A DNA stretch of 64,000 nucleotides from Phyllobacterium sp. YR531 (GTDB lineage Bacteria; Pseudomonadota; Alphaproteobacteria; Rhizobiales; Rhizobiaceae). How positions within the stretch are numbered: the stretch's first letter is position 1; every line of letters starts with the position of its first letter. Shown piece after piece: positions 53,626-63,177 of the stretch. Under the pieces are notes generated by a model. It was given only the letters and a program-made list of their open reading frames with translations. It searched no databases and was not told the DNA's origin. The DNA lies in assembly GCF_000282595.1 (NCBI RefSeq), contig NZ_AKIZ01000022.1, positions 494,833 to 558,832 on the forward strand, given 5' to 3'. A program made the translations under genes and the position numbers.

Positions 53626-56070
53626 ATGTTTGCAAAATTATCGGGTGCGGGGACAATAAGGTACAACGCGAAAGAATTGCGTTCCATTCTATTAGGGGCG
53701 GTAGCCATCCTGCACATGGTGCCATCTGCAGTGGCGCAGGAAACAGGCCGGCCTGTAATAGCAGCGCAGTCAGTCTCCATACCTGCCGGGCCGCTGACTC
53801 CGGCACTTAATCGCCTCGCGTCTCTAACAGGATTGCAGATACTTTTTGATGCTTCGGTTGCAAATGGCAAATCCACACGCGGTGCCAATGGACATTTTAC
53901 ACCGGCACAGGCTCTTGACAAGATCCTTGCCGGAACAGACATCAGTGCTCGCTTTGCCGGTAGTAATCAGGTTCTGCTCAGTGTGAGTGCTGCCCCGGCT
54001 GGTCCGGTGAGCGTCAATGCCGGTGAAGATTCGATCCTGCTCGATCCGATTACAATTTATGGCGCGCGCAATGCCACTACGCTCAATGCGACGACCGCAA
54101 GTGTTGGTGTGGTGAGCGCCGAGGCGATTGAGGATAGCCAGATCAGATATACTCAGGATGTCTACCGGCGTCTTGCAAACGTGCAGGACAGCGCGACGGT
54201 CAATTCCGGATTTGTTATTCGCGGCATGAGTTCTGAAGGTTTTGTGCCGTCCGGTGGTCCGGCTGGCTCTCTCTATGTCGATGGTATTCTCCAGACCCGC
54301 TACAATGCGCGTTTCGGGGCGAGAAATCTCTGGGACGTTGAACAGGTTGAAGTCTATCGCGGGCCGCAATCGACCCTATCGGGTCGCTCCGCTCTGGCAG
54401 GGGCGATTTACATCAAAACAAAGGACCCAGTGTTCGAACGGGAGTTCGAGCTTTCGGGAACTGTTGGCAGCGATGATCTCGCGGGCGGTGCTTTTGTCGT
54501 CAACACGCCTCTCGTCACAGATCAGGTCGCGCTGCGCATTTCCGGCTCTTACGAGCGTTCCGACGCGGATGTTACCTATTCGAATTTCGATCATTATGCC
54601 GGGTATGACGACCTCATCACGGATATAAGCGGAAACATCCGCGCAAAACTGCTTATAACTCCAACAGAACTGCCGGACACCCGTGCACTTCTTACCTATT
54701 CCTATTCAAAGGATCGTCCCAATGACCGGCTTGTAGGTCTTTACAGTGGGCGCGGGGATTTCAACAACAATCCTGATACCTACACGGAATTCCGCTGGAC
54801 CGAGGTTCACAATGCGGGCCTCGAAGTTACGCATGACTTTTCGGATGCTTTGCGCCTTACCTCGCAAACCGGCTTCCAATATGGTATTAACAACCGGAGT
54901 TCTGTCGATGCAGGTACACCCGGTTACGACACCGGAATCTGGGGTACGGATGATGACTGGATATTCACGCAGGAATTTCGCCTCAACTATGAAGCCGAAC
55001 GTTGGAAATGGGTTGCCGGTATCTTCGGGAGTCGGCAAGTATACGATGGTGCTTCGCGTTTTGTAGCGGAGCCGTATCCTGACGCTATGCCCGGCGTGAT
55101 TTACCAGCTCGACGATGACCAGAATCGTAAAACGTCGAACCTGGCAGTGTTCGGTGAAGCTACCTATGAGTTCGCTCCCACCTGGTTTGCAACTTTAGGT
55201 GGAAGGCTGGATTATCTGAAGGAGACTAATACTGAAAAGAACTCTTTTGTCGCGTTCCCCGGCCCGCCCGTCTTTACCGGTGAGCCAGCATCCTTCGACG
55301 AGTTGAATTTCATTCCGAAGGTTGGGTTGTCGAAGGAGTTTGGTGACAATCATACGGTCGGGCTAACCTATACACAGGGTTTCCGTTCAGGCGGTTCATA
55401 TATTGACCGGCAGACACCGCCAAATTTCAAAGTTGTTACCTATGATCCCGAGTATTCACAGAGCTATGAGCTTTCCTATAAAGGCACTCTGCTGGATGAC
55501 CGGTTAACGCTCAATGCCAACCTTTTCTATACAAAATATGATGACCAGCAGATTGAAATCCGCCCTCGTCCGGATTTGCCGGGCTATCGGGAAACGAGAA
55601 ATGCGGCATCTTCGCGTAGTTGGGGTTTTGAAATTGAGCCGACTTATCAGGTGACCGATCAGTTTTCCGCATTCGCATCTATTGGATATCTGAACACCAA
55701 ATTCCTCGAATTCAACCATACAGCACTTCCTGAAGACCAGTCCGGTAAGTCGTTTCCGGAAGCGCCGGAATGGTCATTCGGCTTTGGTGGTCGATATGAA
55801 TTCCAGAACGGGGTCTATGTCGGTGCGGATGCAAAATATACCAGTGAGTCCAATTCACGCTTCGGCACCAAGGGAATGTACAAGATCGATTCCCGTTTCC
55901 TCGTGAATTCGCAGGTCGGCTTCAAGAAGGATAATTGGGAGCTTACGGCCTTCGTGGAGAACCTCACTGACGAAAAGTACTTCACTGTCGTCGATCCGGA
56001 TGCTGCCTTGCCCTTCGGCCAGGCCGGCAAAAGGCGTGCTTTCGGCCTGAACATCAGGACGAAGTTCTGA
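53626..56070 (+). CDS. TonB-dependent receptor with signalling (STN) domain
   Basis: An 814-residue outer-membrane receptor starting at the ATG at 53626 (GGGGA upstream). A signal peptide (ends SAVAQ) is followed by a secretin/TonB N-terminal signalling domain (about 45-120; SIPAGPLTPALNRLASLTGL), the TonB box region, the plug (SGFVIRGMSSEGF, VEVYRGPQSTLSGRSALAGA) and a 22-strand barrel ending in a C-terminal Phe (GLNIRTKF). FecA-type receptors with this domain signal through FecR to FecI. The ligand is probably a ferric siderophore. Confidence 0.92.
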   Translation: MFAKLSGAGTIRYNAKELRSILLGAVAILHMVPSAVAQETGRPVIAAQSVSIPAGPLTPALNRLASLTGLQILFDASVANGKSTRGANGHFTPAQALDKILAGTDISARFAGSNQVLLSVSAAPAGPVSVNAGEDSILLDPITIYGARNATTLNATTASVGVVSAEAIEDSQIRYTQDVYRRLANVQDSATVNSGFVIRGMSSEGFVPSGGPAGSLYVDGILQTRYNARFGARNLWDVEQVEVYRGPQSTLSGRSALAGAIYIKTKDPVFEREFELSGTVGSDDLAGGAFVVNTPLVTDQVALRISGSYERSDADVTYSNFDHYAGYDDLITDISGNIRAKLLITPTELPDTRALLTYSYSKDRPNDRLVGLYSGRGDFNNNPDTYTEFRWTEVHNAGLEVTHDFSDALRLTSQTGFQYGINNRSSVDAGTPGYDTGIWGTDDDWIFTQEFRLNYEAERWKWVAGIFGSRQVYDGASRFVAEPYPDAMPGVIYQLDDDQNRKTSNLAVFGEATYEFAPTWFATLGGRLDYLKETNTEKNSFVAFPGPPVFTGEPASFDELNFIPKVGLSKEFGDNHTVGLTYTQGFRSGGSYIDRQTPPNFKVVTYDPEYSQSYELSYKGTLLDDRLTLNANLFYTKYDDQQIEIRPRPDLPGYRETRNAASSRSWGFEIEPTYQVTDQFSAFASIGYLNTKFLEFNHTALPEDQSGKSFPEAPEWSFGFGGRYEFQNGVYVGADAKYTSESNSRFGTKGMYKIDSRFLVNSQVGFKKDNWELTAFVENLTDEKYFTVVDPDAALPFGQAGKRRAFGLNIRTKF

Positions 56071-56129
56071 CATACGGGTTGCGGGGGTAATTCCCGCAGC
56101 GCCGTTTTATCAACCCTTCGAAATGGATT

Positions 56130-57053
56130 TTGGTTTTGCGGTTCTGTCTTCTCCTCGTTTTCCTTCTGCTCTCGCCCATATCCTCTGCTCAAACAGCATG
56201 CAGCGGGAAGCTCATATCCGAAGGTGTTTACAAGCCGGTCTGTGTGCCCATGCAGGCAAAGCGGATTGTGGTTCTCGACCCGCTCCTGACATTGGGTTTG
56301 CTCATCGAGATGAAAGTACCGGTGGCAGCCACCCCCTATATGGGCATTCATGATCAGGAAGTTCTGGCTGTGGTCAGACGCGAAAAGATGGAGGATCTGG
56401 GCAATCCGAAGGAACCTAGTCTTGAACGCCTCGCCGTATTGAAACCAGACCTTATTATCGGAAGCGCAGAAGCGCATGGACAGATTTATAAGAGCGCGTC
56501 GCAGATCGCTCCAACGGTGCTTATTTGGCATATGGACTGGAAGAAGCACTTGCAGCTATTGGCCGAGATAACCGGCCGGACCGGTGTGATGCAGAAGGCT
56601 CTCGATGAATACCATGCTCGTGTCAACTCAATCCGCGCGCGGATGAAGAACGTGATTGTTTCGACAGTCCGGCTAGCCCCGGACCGGTTCGTTGTCTTTC
56701 TGGATGGGCCGTCGGCCTATGCGCCATTTTCGGTGCTGCACGAAGCCGGTGTAAAACGCACAGCCTATGAAACCGTAACAGACGGCACGATCGTCAAGCG
56801 CCCGGATTGGGAAGAACTTGCCAATCTTGATGGTGACATTCTGCTTTATGTTTCGGCTAGCGGCTTTGAAAGCGGTCCGGATGATGCCCTTGAAAAAGAG
56901 GTCATCAGCAACCCGCTCTGGCAACTTCTGCCCGCGGTGCAAAATGGCCGCGCTTTCCGCGTGGACCGGGGACCTTGGCAGAGTTTTCACGGCATTGGTT
57001 CCGCTAACCGGATACTCGACGATATCGAGCGTTATATTCTGGCAGATCAATGA
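56130..57053 (+). CDS. Siderophore-type ABC binding protein (FecB-like)
   Basis: A 307-residue periplasmic protein with a signal peptide (LRFCLLLVFLLLSPISSAQT). Type III binding-protein features: AKRIVVLDPLLTLGLLIEM, EPSLERLAVLKPDLIIGS, QIAPTVLIWHMDWKKHLQLL and C-terminal GSANRILDDIERYIL. The start is a TTG at 56130 or 56136; an ATG at 56123 is in another frame, so the N-terminus is uncertain. It overlaps the first permease by 4 bases. Confidence 0.85.
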   Translation: MVLRFCLLLVFLLLSPISSAQTACSGKLISEGVYKPVCVPMQAKRIVVLDPLLTLGLLIEMKVPVAATPYMGIHDQEVLAVVRREKMEDLGNPKEPSLERLAVLKPDLIIGSAEAHGQIYKSASQIAPTVLIWHMDWKKHLQLLAEITGRTGVMQKALDEYHARVNSIRARMKNVIVSTVRLAPDRFVVFLDGPSAYAPFSVLHEAGVKRTAYETVTDGTIVKRPDWEELANLDGDILLYVSASGFESGPDDALEKEVISNPLWQLLPAVQNGRAFRVDRGPWQSFHGIGSANRILDDIERYILADQ

Positions 57054-58093
57054 TCCGCAGCAAGAGTGTGGTCGTTGCGCGGACCAGTGTATCACTGACC
57101 AGCAGAAAGAGGTTTTTCTACCTCTTTCTGCTTTTCTGTGTTGTCATTGCTATATCGGCTTGGGCCGTCACGCTCGGAACAAAGCATATATCGCTTGTAA
57201 CCATATGGGATGCCATTTTCTGGTTTGACGGATCGCGCGAGCACCTGCTGGTTATGTCGATCCGTCTCCCGCGAGTGCTTGCAGGCCTGCTCGTTGGAAG
57301 TGCGCTCGCGGTTTCCGGCGCGATCATGCAGTCGGTGACCGGCAATCCGTTGGCGTCACCGGGACTTCTTGGTGTCAATGCTGGAGCTGCCCTCGCAGTG
57401 GTTGCCGGCATGAGCCTTTTCGGTACCAGCTTGGGCAGCACATCGGTCTGGCTTGCCTTTGGCGGTGCTGCCATCGCGTCTGCTATAGTGTTGCTACTCG
57501 GCCTGATTGGCAGACAGGGAGCAACACCGCTGAAGCTGGTATTGGTCGGAGCGGTCGTCAGCACCTTTCTCATGTCACTGACAACGGCAGTGCTTATTTT
57601 TGACGAAACAACACTTGATGCTGTCCGCCTGTGGACAATCGGCTCACTTTCGGGGCGAACCATGGAGCAGGTTCGCCTTGTAGCGCCGTATATTGTCCTA
57701 GGTCTGATTGCTTCACTTCCGCTTCGCCAGCATCTCATGAGTTTGAGCCTTGGTACTGAAGTTTCGCAATCGCTCGGGCAGAACCCTGTTTTCTGGCGCG
57801 GTATTTCCATGGGTATTGTCGTTTTTCTAGCTGGAGGAGCGGTATCGCTCGCAGGACCTGTCGGCTTCCTCGGGCTCGTTGTTCCTCACATTGTGCGAAT
57901 GATCATTGGGGTCGATTATCGCTGGATCATACCGTTCAGTGCTTTGGGCGGCGCTTTACTCCTGGTTTTTGCCGATATGGCAGGGCGCGTTCTTTTCGCC
58001 TCCCAGAACTTTCCCGCAGGTGTCACAATGGCAATAATCGGCGCACCTTTCTTCCTTTGGCTTGCACGCTATCGATTGAGAGCAGGGGCATGA
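57050..58093 (+). CDS. Iron-siderophore ABC permease (FecCD family)
   Basis: A 347-residue permease with ~10 membrane spans. FecCD signatures: IRLPRVLAGLLVGSALAVSG, GNPLASPGLLGVNAGAALAV, GPVGFLGLVVPHIVRMIIG. It overlaps the second permease by ATGA, so the two form the channel pair. Confidence 0.92.
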   Translation: MIRSKSVVVARTSVSLTSRKRFFYLFLLFCVVIAISAWAVTLGTKHISLVTIWDAIFWFDGSREHLLVMSIRLPRVLAGLLVGSALAVSGAIMQSVTGNPLASPGLLGVNAGAALAVVAGMSLFGTSLGSTSVWLAFGGAAIASAIVLLLGLIGRQGATPLKLVLVGAVVSTFLMSLTTAVLIFDETTLDAVRLWTIGSLSGRTMEQVRLVAPYIVLGLIASLPLRQHLMSLSLGTEVSQSLGQNPVFWRGISMGIVVFLAGGAVSLAGPVGFLGLVVPHIVRMIIGVDYRWIIPFSALGGALLLVFADMAGRVLFASQNFPAGVTMAIIGAPFFLWLARYRLRAGA

Positions 58094-59067
58094 TCCGGTT
58101 TGCCTGGCTCTGCATCCCGCTTTTTGCAGGTCTGTTTTTTGCGGGGCTGATATGGGGTGAACAGTCTGTCGATTGGTCAGAACTGGTCAACGTTGTGTCT
58201 GGTGATGCCTCTGCCGAGATCGAAATGATTGTTCTCGAGTTGCGTCTGCCCCGCGTTGTTCTGGCAATGCTGGCGGGTATGGCCCTTGCAACTGCCGGTG
58301 CCATGACACAATCGATCATGCGCAATCCTTTGGCTGAACCTGGCATTCTTGGGATCAATGCCGGTGCGGCACTAGCAGTAACCTTGGTCACGGTTGTCTT
58401 TCCCGGTTCCTTGGTTCTGTTGTCCTGGGCGGGATTTACCGGAGCTGCAATCATGGCAGCGGCCGTCTGCCTGCTTGCATGGAGGAACGGAACTTCGTCG
58501 CTGCGCATCATACTCATCGGAATTGGACTGAGCTCACTTGCGGGCGCAGGTACGAGTTTTCTAACGGCGTTCGGCAACGTCAACGATGTTCAACGCGCTA
58601 TGATCTGGCTTTCCGGAAGCCTTTACGGTGCAGATTGGAGCAAAGTTAGAACTCTTGCACTATGGCTTGCCGTGCCGATGGGGCTTTCCGTGATTGCCAG
58701 CAGGCAACTCGACCTGATCCGTCTCGGGGACGAGGCAGCCCGTAGTCTCGGCCAGCGCGTAAATTTCACCCGCGGATTTTTGATCCTGCTCTGTACGCTC
58801 ATTTCCGGTGCTACCGTTGCTGCTGTGGGGCTGGTGGGTTTTATAGGGCTTATAGCGCCCCATCTGGCGCGAAAACTGGTGGGGCCGCATCATAACCGAT
58901 TGCTTCCGGTTTCCGCGCTGATCGGCGGGCCGTTGCTGATGGCAGCGGACGTGGTGGGGCGCACACTTATAGCGCCCGCACAGCTTCCTGCGGGGGTGGT
59001 GACTGCCCTGATTGGTGCGCCGTTTCTCGCATGGCTGTTATGGGGACGTCATAATTCCGCAGTGTGA
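58090..59067 (+). CDS. Iron-siderophore ABC permease, second subunit (FecCD family)
   Basis: A 325-residue permease from the ATG at 58090. Shared landmarks with its neighbour: LRLPRVVLAMLAGMALATAG, RNPLAEPGILGINAGAALAV, GLVGFIGLIAPHLARKLVG. It should be followed by an ATPase gene, but none is present: the next gene is a sigma factor after 199 bases. Confidence 0.92.
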   Translation: MIRFAWLCIPLFAGLFFAGLIWGEQSVDWSELVNVVSGDASAEIEMIVLELRLPRVVLAMLAGMALATAGAMTQSIMRNPLAEPGILGINAGAALAVTLVTVVFPGSLVLLSWAGFTGAAIMAAAVCLLAWRNGTSSLRIILIGIGLSSLAGAGTSFLTAFGNVNDVQRAMIWLSGSLYGADWSKVRTLALWLAVPMGLSVIASRQLDLIRLGDEAARSLGQRVNFTRGFLILLCTLISGATVAAVGLVGFIGLIAPHLARKLVGPHHNRLLPVSALIGGPLLMAADVVGRTLIAPAQLPAGVVTALIGAPFLAWLLWGRHNSAV

Positions 59068-59085
59068 ATAACCAAGTCTTTATCG

Positions 59086-59105
59086 GCCACCATATTGCCG
59101 GTGGC
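59086..59105 (+). terminator. Hairpin after the permease genes
   Basis: GCCACC (59086-59091) pairs with GGTGGC (59100-59105) around an 8-base loop. No T-run follows, so it is a weak terminator at best. It separates the transporter genes from the sigma factor gene. Confidence 0.35.
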
Positions 59106-59266
59106 GACGCGCAGTTCTGTTGTGCAATTTTCGAAAAAGATTTGAGACTTTCATTAAAATATGAGTAATATAGTATTGTTATCGGAGCGATGCTCGGGCC
59201 CATTCCATTCATGCGGATTTTTGAACTAGAGATGTCTATCCCGTTTGCTAAAAGGCTGCTGAAATA

Positions 59267-59809
59267 ATGGGAATTCCGACATCTCATTTTGATCAAATCG
59301 AGGGTGCGGATCTCCTCAATCGGGCGATACAGGCGCATTATACCGATATGATCGCAGCCGTAGGGCGCGGTGGACATTCTGAAAGTGTTGCGCGCGAGGT
59401 CGTTCATGATCTTTATCTCAAGCTGGCAATGCAACCCGATGTGCTCAAGGGTACACGCTCGCTGAGAGGTTTTTTATGTCGGGCGGCAATCAATCTGGGA
59501 ATTGACCGTTTTCGACGTCAGCAGTTCGAGATGCGACTTTTCTCCGGCACCGAAGAAGAAGCCAGTGCAGTTTGCGCAAGTAGCGATTGTCCAGATGTGG
59601 TGCTTGATATACGGGCACGCCTCACGGTTCTGAAAAGGGCAATTGCAGAACTGCCAAACCGCCGCCGCGCTGCGTTCATCCTGCATCGCCTCCACCATCT
59701 CTCCCCCGATGAAATCGCCATACGCCTTAACATCTCGCGCAATATGGTGGACCGGCATTTGAGACGGGCTCTTAGCCATTGTCTCGATAGTCTGCTGGAA
59801 ATGGAGTAA
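59267..59809 (+). CDS. fecI: ECF sigma factor, FecI type
   Basis: A 180-residue sigma factor: region 2 around LVHDLYLKLAMQPDVLKGT-like sequence (VVHDLYLKLAMQPDVLKG) and RGFLCRAAINLGIDRFRRQ; region 4 around AIAELPNRRRAAFILHRLHH and SPDEIAIRLNISRNMVDRHL. FecI-type sigma factors direct transcription of the cognate receptor operon when the receptor signals through FecR, encoded 40 bases downstream. Confidence 0.9.
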   Translation: MGIPTSHFDQIEGADLLNRAIQAHYTDMIAAVGRGGHSESVAREVVHDLYLKLAMQPDVLKGTRSLRGFLCRAAINLGIDRFRRQQFEMRLFSGTEEEASAVCASSDCPDVVLDIRARLTVLKRAIAELPNRRRAAFILHRLHHLSPDEIAIRLNISRNMVDRHLRRALSHCLDSLLEME

Positions 59810-59849
59810 AGAGTCCCGAGTCGCTCGCCTTATTCGTCTATTAGACAAG

Positions 59850-60827
59850 ATGGCAAAGAACCCGGAGCAATCATTGGCACGCAAACAACTGACATCGGTC
59901 GAACGCAAGCGCAATCAGGAGGCTGCCGATTGGCTCTTGCGCAATCGGGAAACTGCGCAAACCGATACGGAAAAGGCTGCTTTTCGGCGTTGGCATGATG
60001 ATCCGGAAAATGGCCGCATATACAAAGCGGCGGAAACACTGCTTGGTGATGCCAGCCTTGCGATCCAGTCTGACAGCGGATTGCGTGATCTCAAGATCAA
60101 ACCGACAAACAAGGTAACAGCCGTCGTCTCCTCCGCTGTTGCAGTGATGGCGCTTGGATCGCTGTTCTTTATGTTTGATGGGCCCATGAGACTTCGAGCC
60201 GATCTAATATCTGCCGCTGGCGAGATGCCTCTGATGACATTGGAAGATGGATCGAAGATACAGCTTAATGCTTCGTCGGCTGTTGCATTTGATTATGATT
60301 TCAATCGCCGCATTGTTCGGCTTCTGCGTGGCCAGGCATTTTTTGAGGTCGCTGCTGATGCTCACCGTCCGTTTTCCGTCGAAACGAAGAATACACGTGT
60401 CACGGCACTTGGTACCGCTTTCGATGTTCGCGCCGGAGATACGGAAACCGATGTGACGGTTACCCAACACGCGGTGGTTGTGGAGCCGCGGAATGGTTCC
60501 CAGCAGCATGTGGAGGTAAACGAGGGTGAGCAGGTCTCGTGGAGCGCCGCGACAGGTATTGGACCGGCGCGAAAAATCGACAGTGATACCGCGCTGGCAT
60601 GGAGGCGTGGTCAGCTCTCCGTAGACAATGCACCGCTATCCTACGTCGCCGAGGAAATAGGGCGGCATTTTTCTGGGCGAATTGTCATTGCCAGCAACGC
60701 TTTGGCAAACCGGCGCGTCAGCGGAACTCTTTCAGTCAATGACACAGATGCCGCGCTGAGTTTTCTGCGAACGGCATTAAATGTCCAGACTTACAAAATC
60801 GGTCCACTGATCATGATCCGGGATTGA
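59850..60827 (+). CDS. fecR: Anti-sigma regulator FecR
   Basis: A 325-residue membrane protein. The cytoplasmic N-terminal part has the DUF4880-like segment RNQEAADWLLRNRETAQ ... FRRWHDDPENGRIY; a single membrane span lies at ~90-109; the periplasmic FecR domain has LEDGSKIQLNASSAV, RRIVRLLRGQAFFEVAADA, RPFSVETKNTRVTALGTAFD. The C-terminal domain (LSYVAEEIGRHF ... FLRTALNVQTYKIG) would contact the STN domain of the receptor at 53626-56070. Confidence 0.92.
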   Translation: MAKNPEQSLARKQLTSVERKRNQEAADWLLRNRETAQTDTEKAAFRRWHDDPENGRIYKAAETLLGDASLAIQSDSGLRDLKIKPTNKVTAVVSSAVAVMALGSLFFMFDGPMRLRADLISAAGEMPLMTLEDGSKIQLNASSAVAFDYDFNRRIVRLLRGQAFFEVAADAHRPFSVETKNTRVTALGTAFDVRAGDTETDVTVTQHAVVVEPRNGSQQHVEVNEGEQVSWSAATGIGPARKIDSDTALAWRRGQLSVDNAPLSYVAEEIGRHFSGRIVIASNALANRRVSGTLSVNDTDAALSFLRTALNVQTYKIGPLIMIRD

Positions 60828-60841
60828 TTTCCTATGTGGGT

Positions 60842-60860
60842 GGCAGTTGTGAAAACTGCC
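60842..60860 (+). terminator. Hairpin after fecR
   Basis: GGCAGTT (60842-60848), a 5-base loop and AACTGCC (60854-60860) form a perfect 7-bp stem 15 bases after the fecR stop. There is no T-run. The remaining ~250 bases up to the MerR-type gene hold nothing I recognise. Confidence 0.5.
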
Positions 60861-61107
60861 GTACAATAAGCTCTTAATCAGAGTGCTTGTAAGGCCGCTA
60901 TCCGCATTCCAAGAACCATCCTCTCACGTTAGATCAGGCCAACAAGCAACCCTTCGTTCGGCTAAAGGCGTTTTTTGCTAAGAGTGACAGCAACGTTGTG
61001 GTCATGAGTGTTTCAGATAAAGGCCCGCGCTACACAAGCAGGTCCAGATGAAGATAATATTGTTATGAAATTCGGCGCAAGGAAATCGCCAGTTCGGTTC
61101 TGGTACA

Positions 61108-61539
61108 TTATCTGGTGTGCTTCTTTTTTTGTCTGCGCGCACGAGATTGATGTTTCGTGCCGATGCGCAACAGCTTCCTAAAGGTGGGGCATTCGTAATG
61201 TGAAGCCGCTGGACAGTCTGCAACATGACGCATCATATTGGCCAAAGCCTTTATCTCCAGTGCCTTTTGTTCCAAAGCCTCCGCGCGGGCACGTAATTCT
61301 TCGCGAGGAATTTCGAATTTGTCGTTCCGCCCAAAAATTTTCGCGACTTCGCTCAGCGGAAATCCTGCAGCGCGCGCCATGTTTATCAGCGAAAGCCGGT
61401 TGAGAACTTCCGGCTCATATTGGCGTCGCAAGCCGTGTCTTCCAATTGAAGCAATGAGCTGCTGTTCTTCATAATATCGTAGGGTTGAAGCAGGCAGCCC
61501 GCTTGCGGCAGCTACTTCAGATATATCCAGAAATTTCAT
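61108..61539 (-). CDS. MerR-family transcription regulator
   Basis: A 143-residue protein from the ATG at 61539. The winged helix is clear: LDISEVAAASGLPASTLRYY, then EEQQLIASIGRHGLRRQYE; a long dimer helix follows (EELRARAEALEQKALEIKAL). The C-terminus has two Cys (DCPAASHYECPTF) but not the four-Cys cluster of SoxR, so it is not SoxR itself. It probably controls the divergent MFS gene through the dyad in the spacer. It ends in a Lys/Arg-rich tail. Confidence 0.88.
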   Translation of the reverse strand: MKFLDISEVAAASGLPASTLRYYEEQQLIASIGRHGLRRQYEPEVLNRLSLINMARAAGFPLSEVAKIFGRNDKFEIPREELRARAEALEQKALEIKALANMMRHVADCPAASHYECPTFRKLLRIGTKHQSRARRQKKKHTR

Positions 61540-61541
61540 GC

Positions 61542-61572
61542 TTGACCTCAAGTTGACTTGAAGTCGTATCGT
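61542..61572 (+). promoter_or_regulatory. MerR-type promoter with SoxR-box-like dyad
   Basis: TTGACC (61542-61547) and TATCGT (61567-61572) are 19 bp apart, the stretched spacing typical of MerR-activated promoters. Between them CCTCAAGTTGACTTGAAG (61546-61563) differs at only two positions from the classical E. coli soxS SoxR box. It drives the MFS gene; the regulator's own start is 3 bases away on the other side. Confidence 0.7.
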
Positions 61573-61611
61573 GCTCGCTTGTGATTAAAAATGCAATGGA
61601 GACGATGCAAA

Positions 61612-62811
61612 ATGCAAATAAGCAATGAGTTCGAGGGGTTGTCCGTCCGCCGCGATCCGCGCGCGGTAGCACTTATGATGGCCGCCTCACTTACGGTAAT
61701 GACAGCGGCCACAATAAGTCCGGCTCTACCCGGCCTAGAAAGGCAGTTTGCGGACGATGTTTCTTCCGCATTTCTCATCAAGCTACTGGTTCCGGCTCCG
61801 TCCTTGGCAGTCGTGCTGGTTGCGCCCTGGTGCGGTGTAATTGCTGACCGATCAGGTCGTCGGCGAATGCTGTTAGCAGGGCTAATCTTATTTATCATCT
61901 CTGGAAGCGCCGGGCTTGTCTTGCCGACGTTACCCTTGATCATGTTCAGCAGGCTCTGTCTGGGTATTGCGCTAGCCATGATTATGACAGCGCAATCTGC
62001 GTTGCTTGGGGACTATTTTTCCGGCAAAGCCCTCCATGTTGTTTCGAGCAGTCAGGTCTCTGCCCGAAACCTGGGCGGGTTTGTTTTCATCATTATTGCC
62101 GGGCTGCTTGCATCAATCGGGCCGAGGCTTCCTTTCGCAGTGTATGCATTACCACTGCTTGCTCTTCCATATTTCTGGCGCGTGATTGTAGATCCGTCAT
62201 TGCGCCCGGAAGCTGAACACGATCTCATTGCACCGCCTGTCAACGGCTCTCGACCCGTCGTATATTTGCTTGCATTTGGGCAAATGATTGTAACGATGCT
62301 GTTCTTCGTTATGCCGACGCAGCTTCCCTTTTTTCTTTCAGAAAAAGGGTATGCTTCTCCGGTTGTGACAGGTATTGCGCTGGGAACACTCATGCTGGCA
62401 GGGGCGGGGGCAGCGTTTTACTATCCAAGAATTCGCGATGCTGTCGGATATGCGGGCAATTGGGCATGCGGGTTCGGGTTGATGGCTAGCGGCTTTGCGT
62501 CCCTCGTCACAATTGACGCGGGAATTGCAGTCTTTTTCAGTTGTGCAATGATTGGTGCAGGTTATGCATTGGCCATTCCGGGGTTTGTCGCGCTTTCTCT
62601 TGACGGAACCCCTTCGAACAGACGGGGAAAGACGGCTGCACTTCTAACGGGCTCAGTCTTTCTCGGTCAATTTTTATCTCCGCTTATCGCCAGCCCTGCG
62701 ATATCCGAGTGGGGTTGGCGTAACAGTGGTATCGGGCTCGCAACTACGCTCGGTGCTTTGGCGTTGGCATCCGCGTTGACCTTCTGGCAATCGCGGCATA
62801 GCAAGATTTAA
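61612..62811 (+). CDS. MFS drug-efflux-type transporter
   Basis: A 399-residue, 12-span transporter starting at the ATG at 61612 (GGAG upstream; an ATG at 61591 is also possible). The loop 2-3 motif GVIADRSGRRRMLLAGL is the MFS signature, and LPGLERQF near the N-terminus fits proton-driven efflux pumps. It is divergent from the MerR regulator, suggesting induction by a toxic or redox-active compound. The substrate is unknown. Confidence 0.88.
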   Translation: MQISNEFEGLSVRRDPRAVALMMAASLTVMTAATISPALPGLERQFADDVSSAFLIKLLVPAPSLAVVLVAPWCGVIADRSGRRRMLLAGLILFIISGSAGLVLPTLPLIMFSRLCLGIALAMIMTAQSALLGDYFSGKALHVVSSSQVSARNLGGFVFIIIAGLLASIGPRLPFAVYALPLLALPYFWRVIVDPSLRPEAEHDLIAPPVNGSRPVVYLLAFGQMIVTMLFFVMPTQLPFFLSEKGYASPVVTGIALGTLMLAGAGAAFYYPRIRDAVGYAGNWACGFGLMASGFASLVTIDAGIAVFFSCAMIGAGYALAIPGFVALSLDGTPSNRRGKTAALLTGSVFLGQFLSPLIASPAISEWGWRNSGIGLATTLGALALASALTFWQSRHSKI

Positions 62812-63177
62812 AACTACCTGCCAACGCGCTGTCACATCCATTTCTTTGGGAGCCCTGCCAGTTGCAGGCTCCCTGATTCCGCTAATTTGCTGTAAAACCG
62901 ATAACGTGAGAAGCAACATTTTTCTGATTATTGATTGGCGAATATTACGTAAAGTACCGATTAAAAGAAAGTTATGAGAAATTTCGCGGAAAAAATCGTG
63001 AAGAAGTAAGACCCTATAATAATATTGATAGATGCATCAATAAATCTCGCGTGACAGTTTTTTTACACTCCCATACATCAGCCTACGTCGCGCAAACACC
63101 CTTTGCGGTGCTAGCGGACGGGATGTGTGAGGCTTGAGGAGGCCCTTGCATCGCTCAAACTGCAAGGGAGGATTGTA
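62812..63177. other. Intergenic region upstream of the permease gene
   Basis: It contains the terminator of the MFS gene at its left. The remaining AT-rich part should hold the promoter of the downstream ABC operon. No gene is supported. Confidence 0.5.
62848..62873 (+). terminator. Strong hairpin after the MFS gene
   Basis: GGGAGCC (62848-62854) pairs with GGCTCCC (62867-62873), and the inner TGC/GCA extends the stem with one bulge. It follows the MFS stop by 37 bases and is the likely transcription end, although the T-run is short. Confidence 0.6.

Noticed and set aside
53348..53942. Two overlapping minus-strand frames upstream of the receptor gene
   Set aside because: Mostly antisense to the receptor signal-peptide and signalling domain codons; no motifs.
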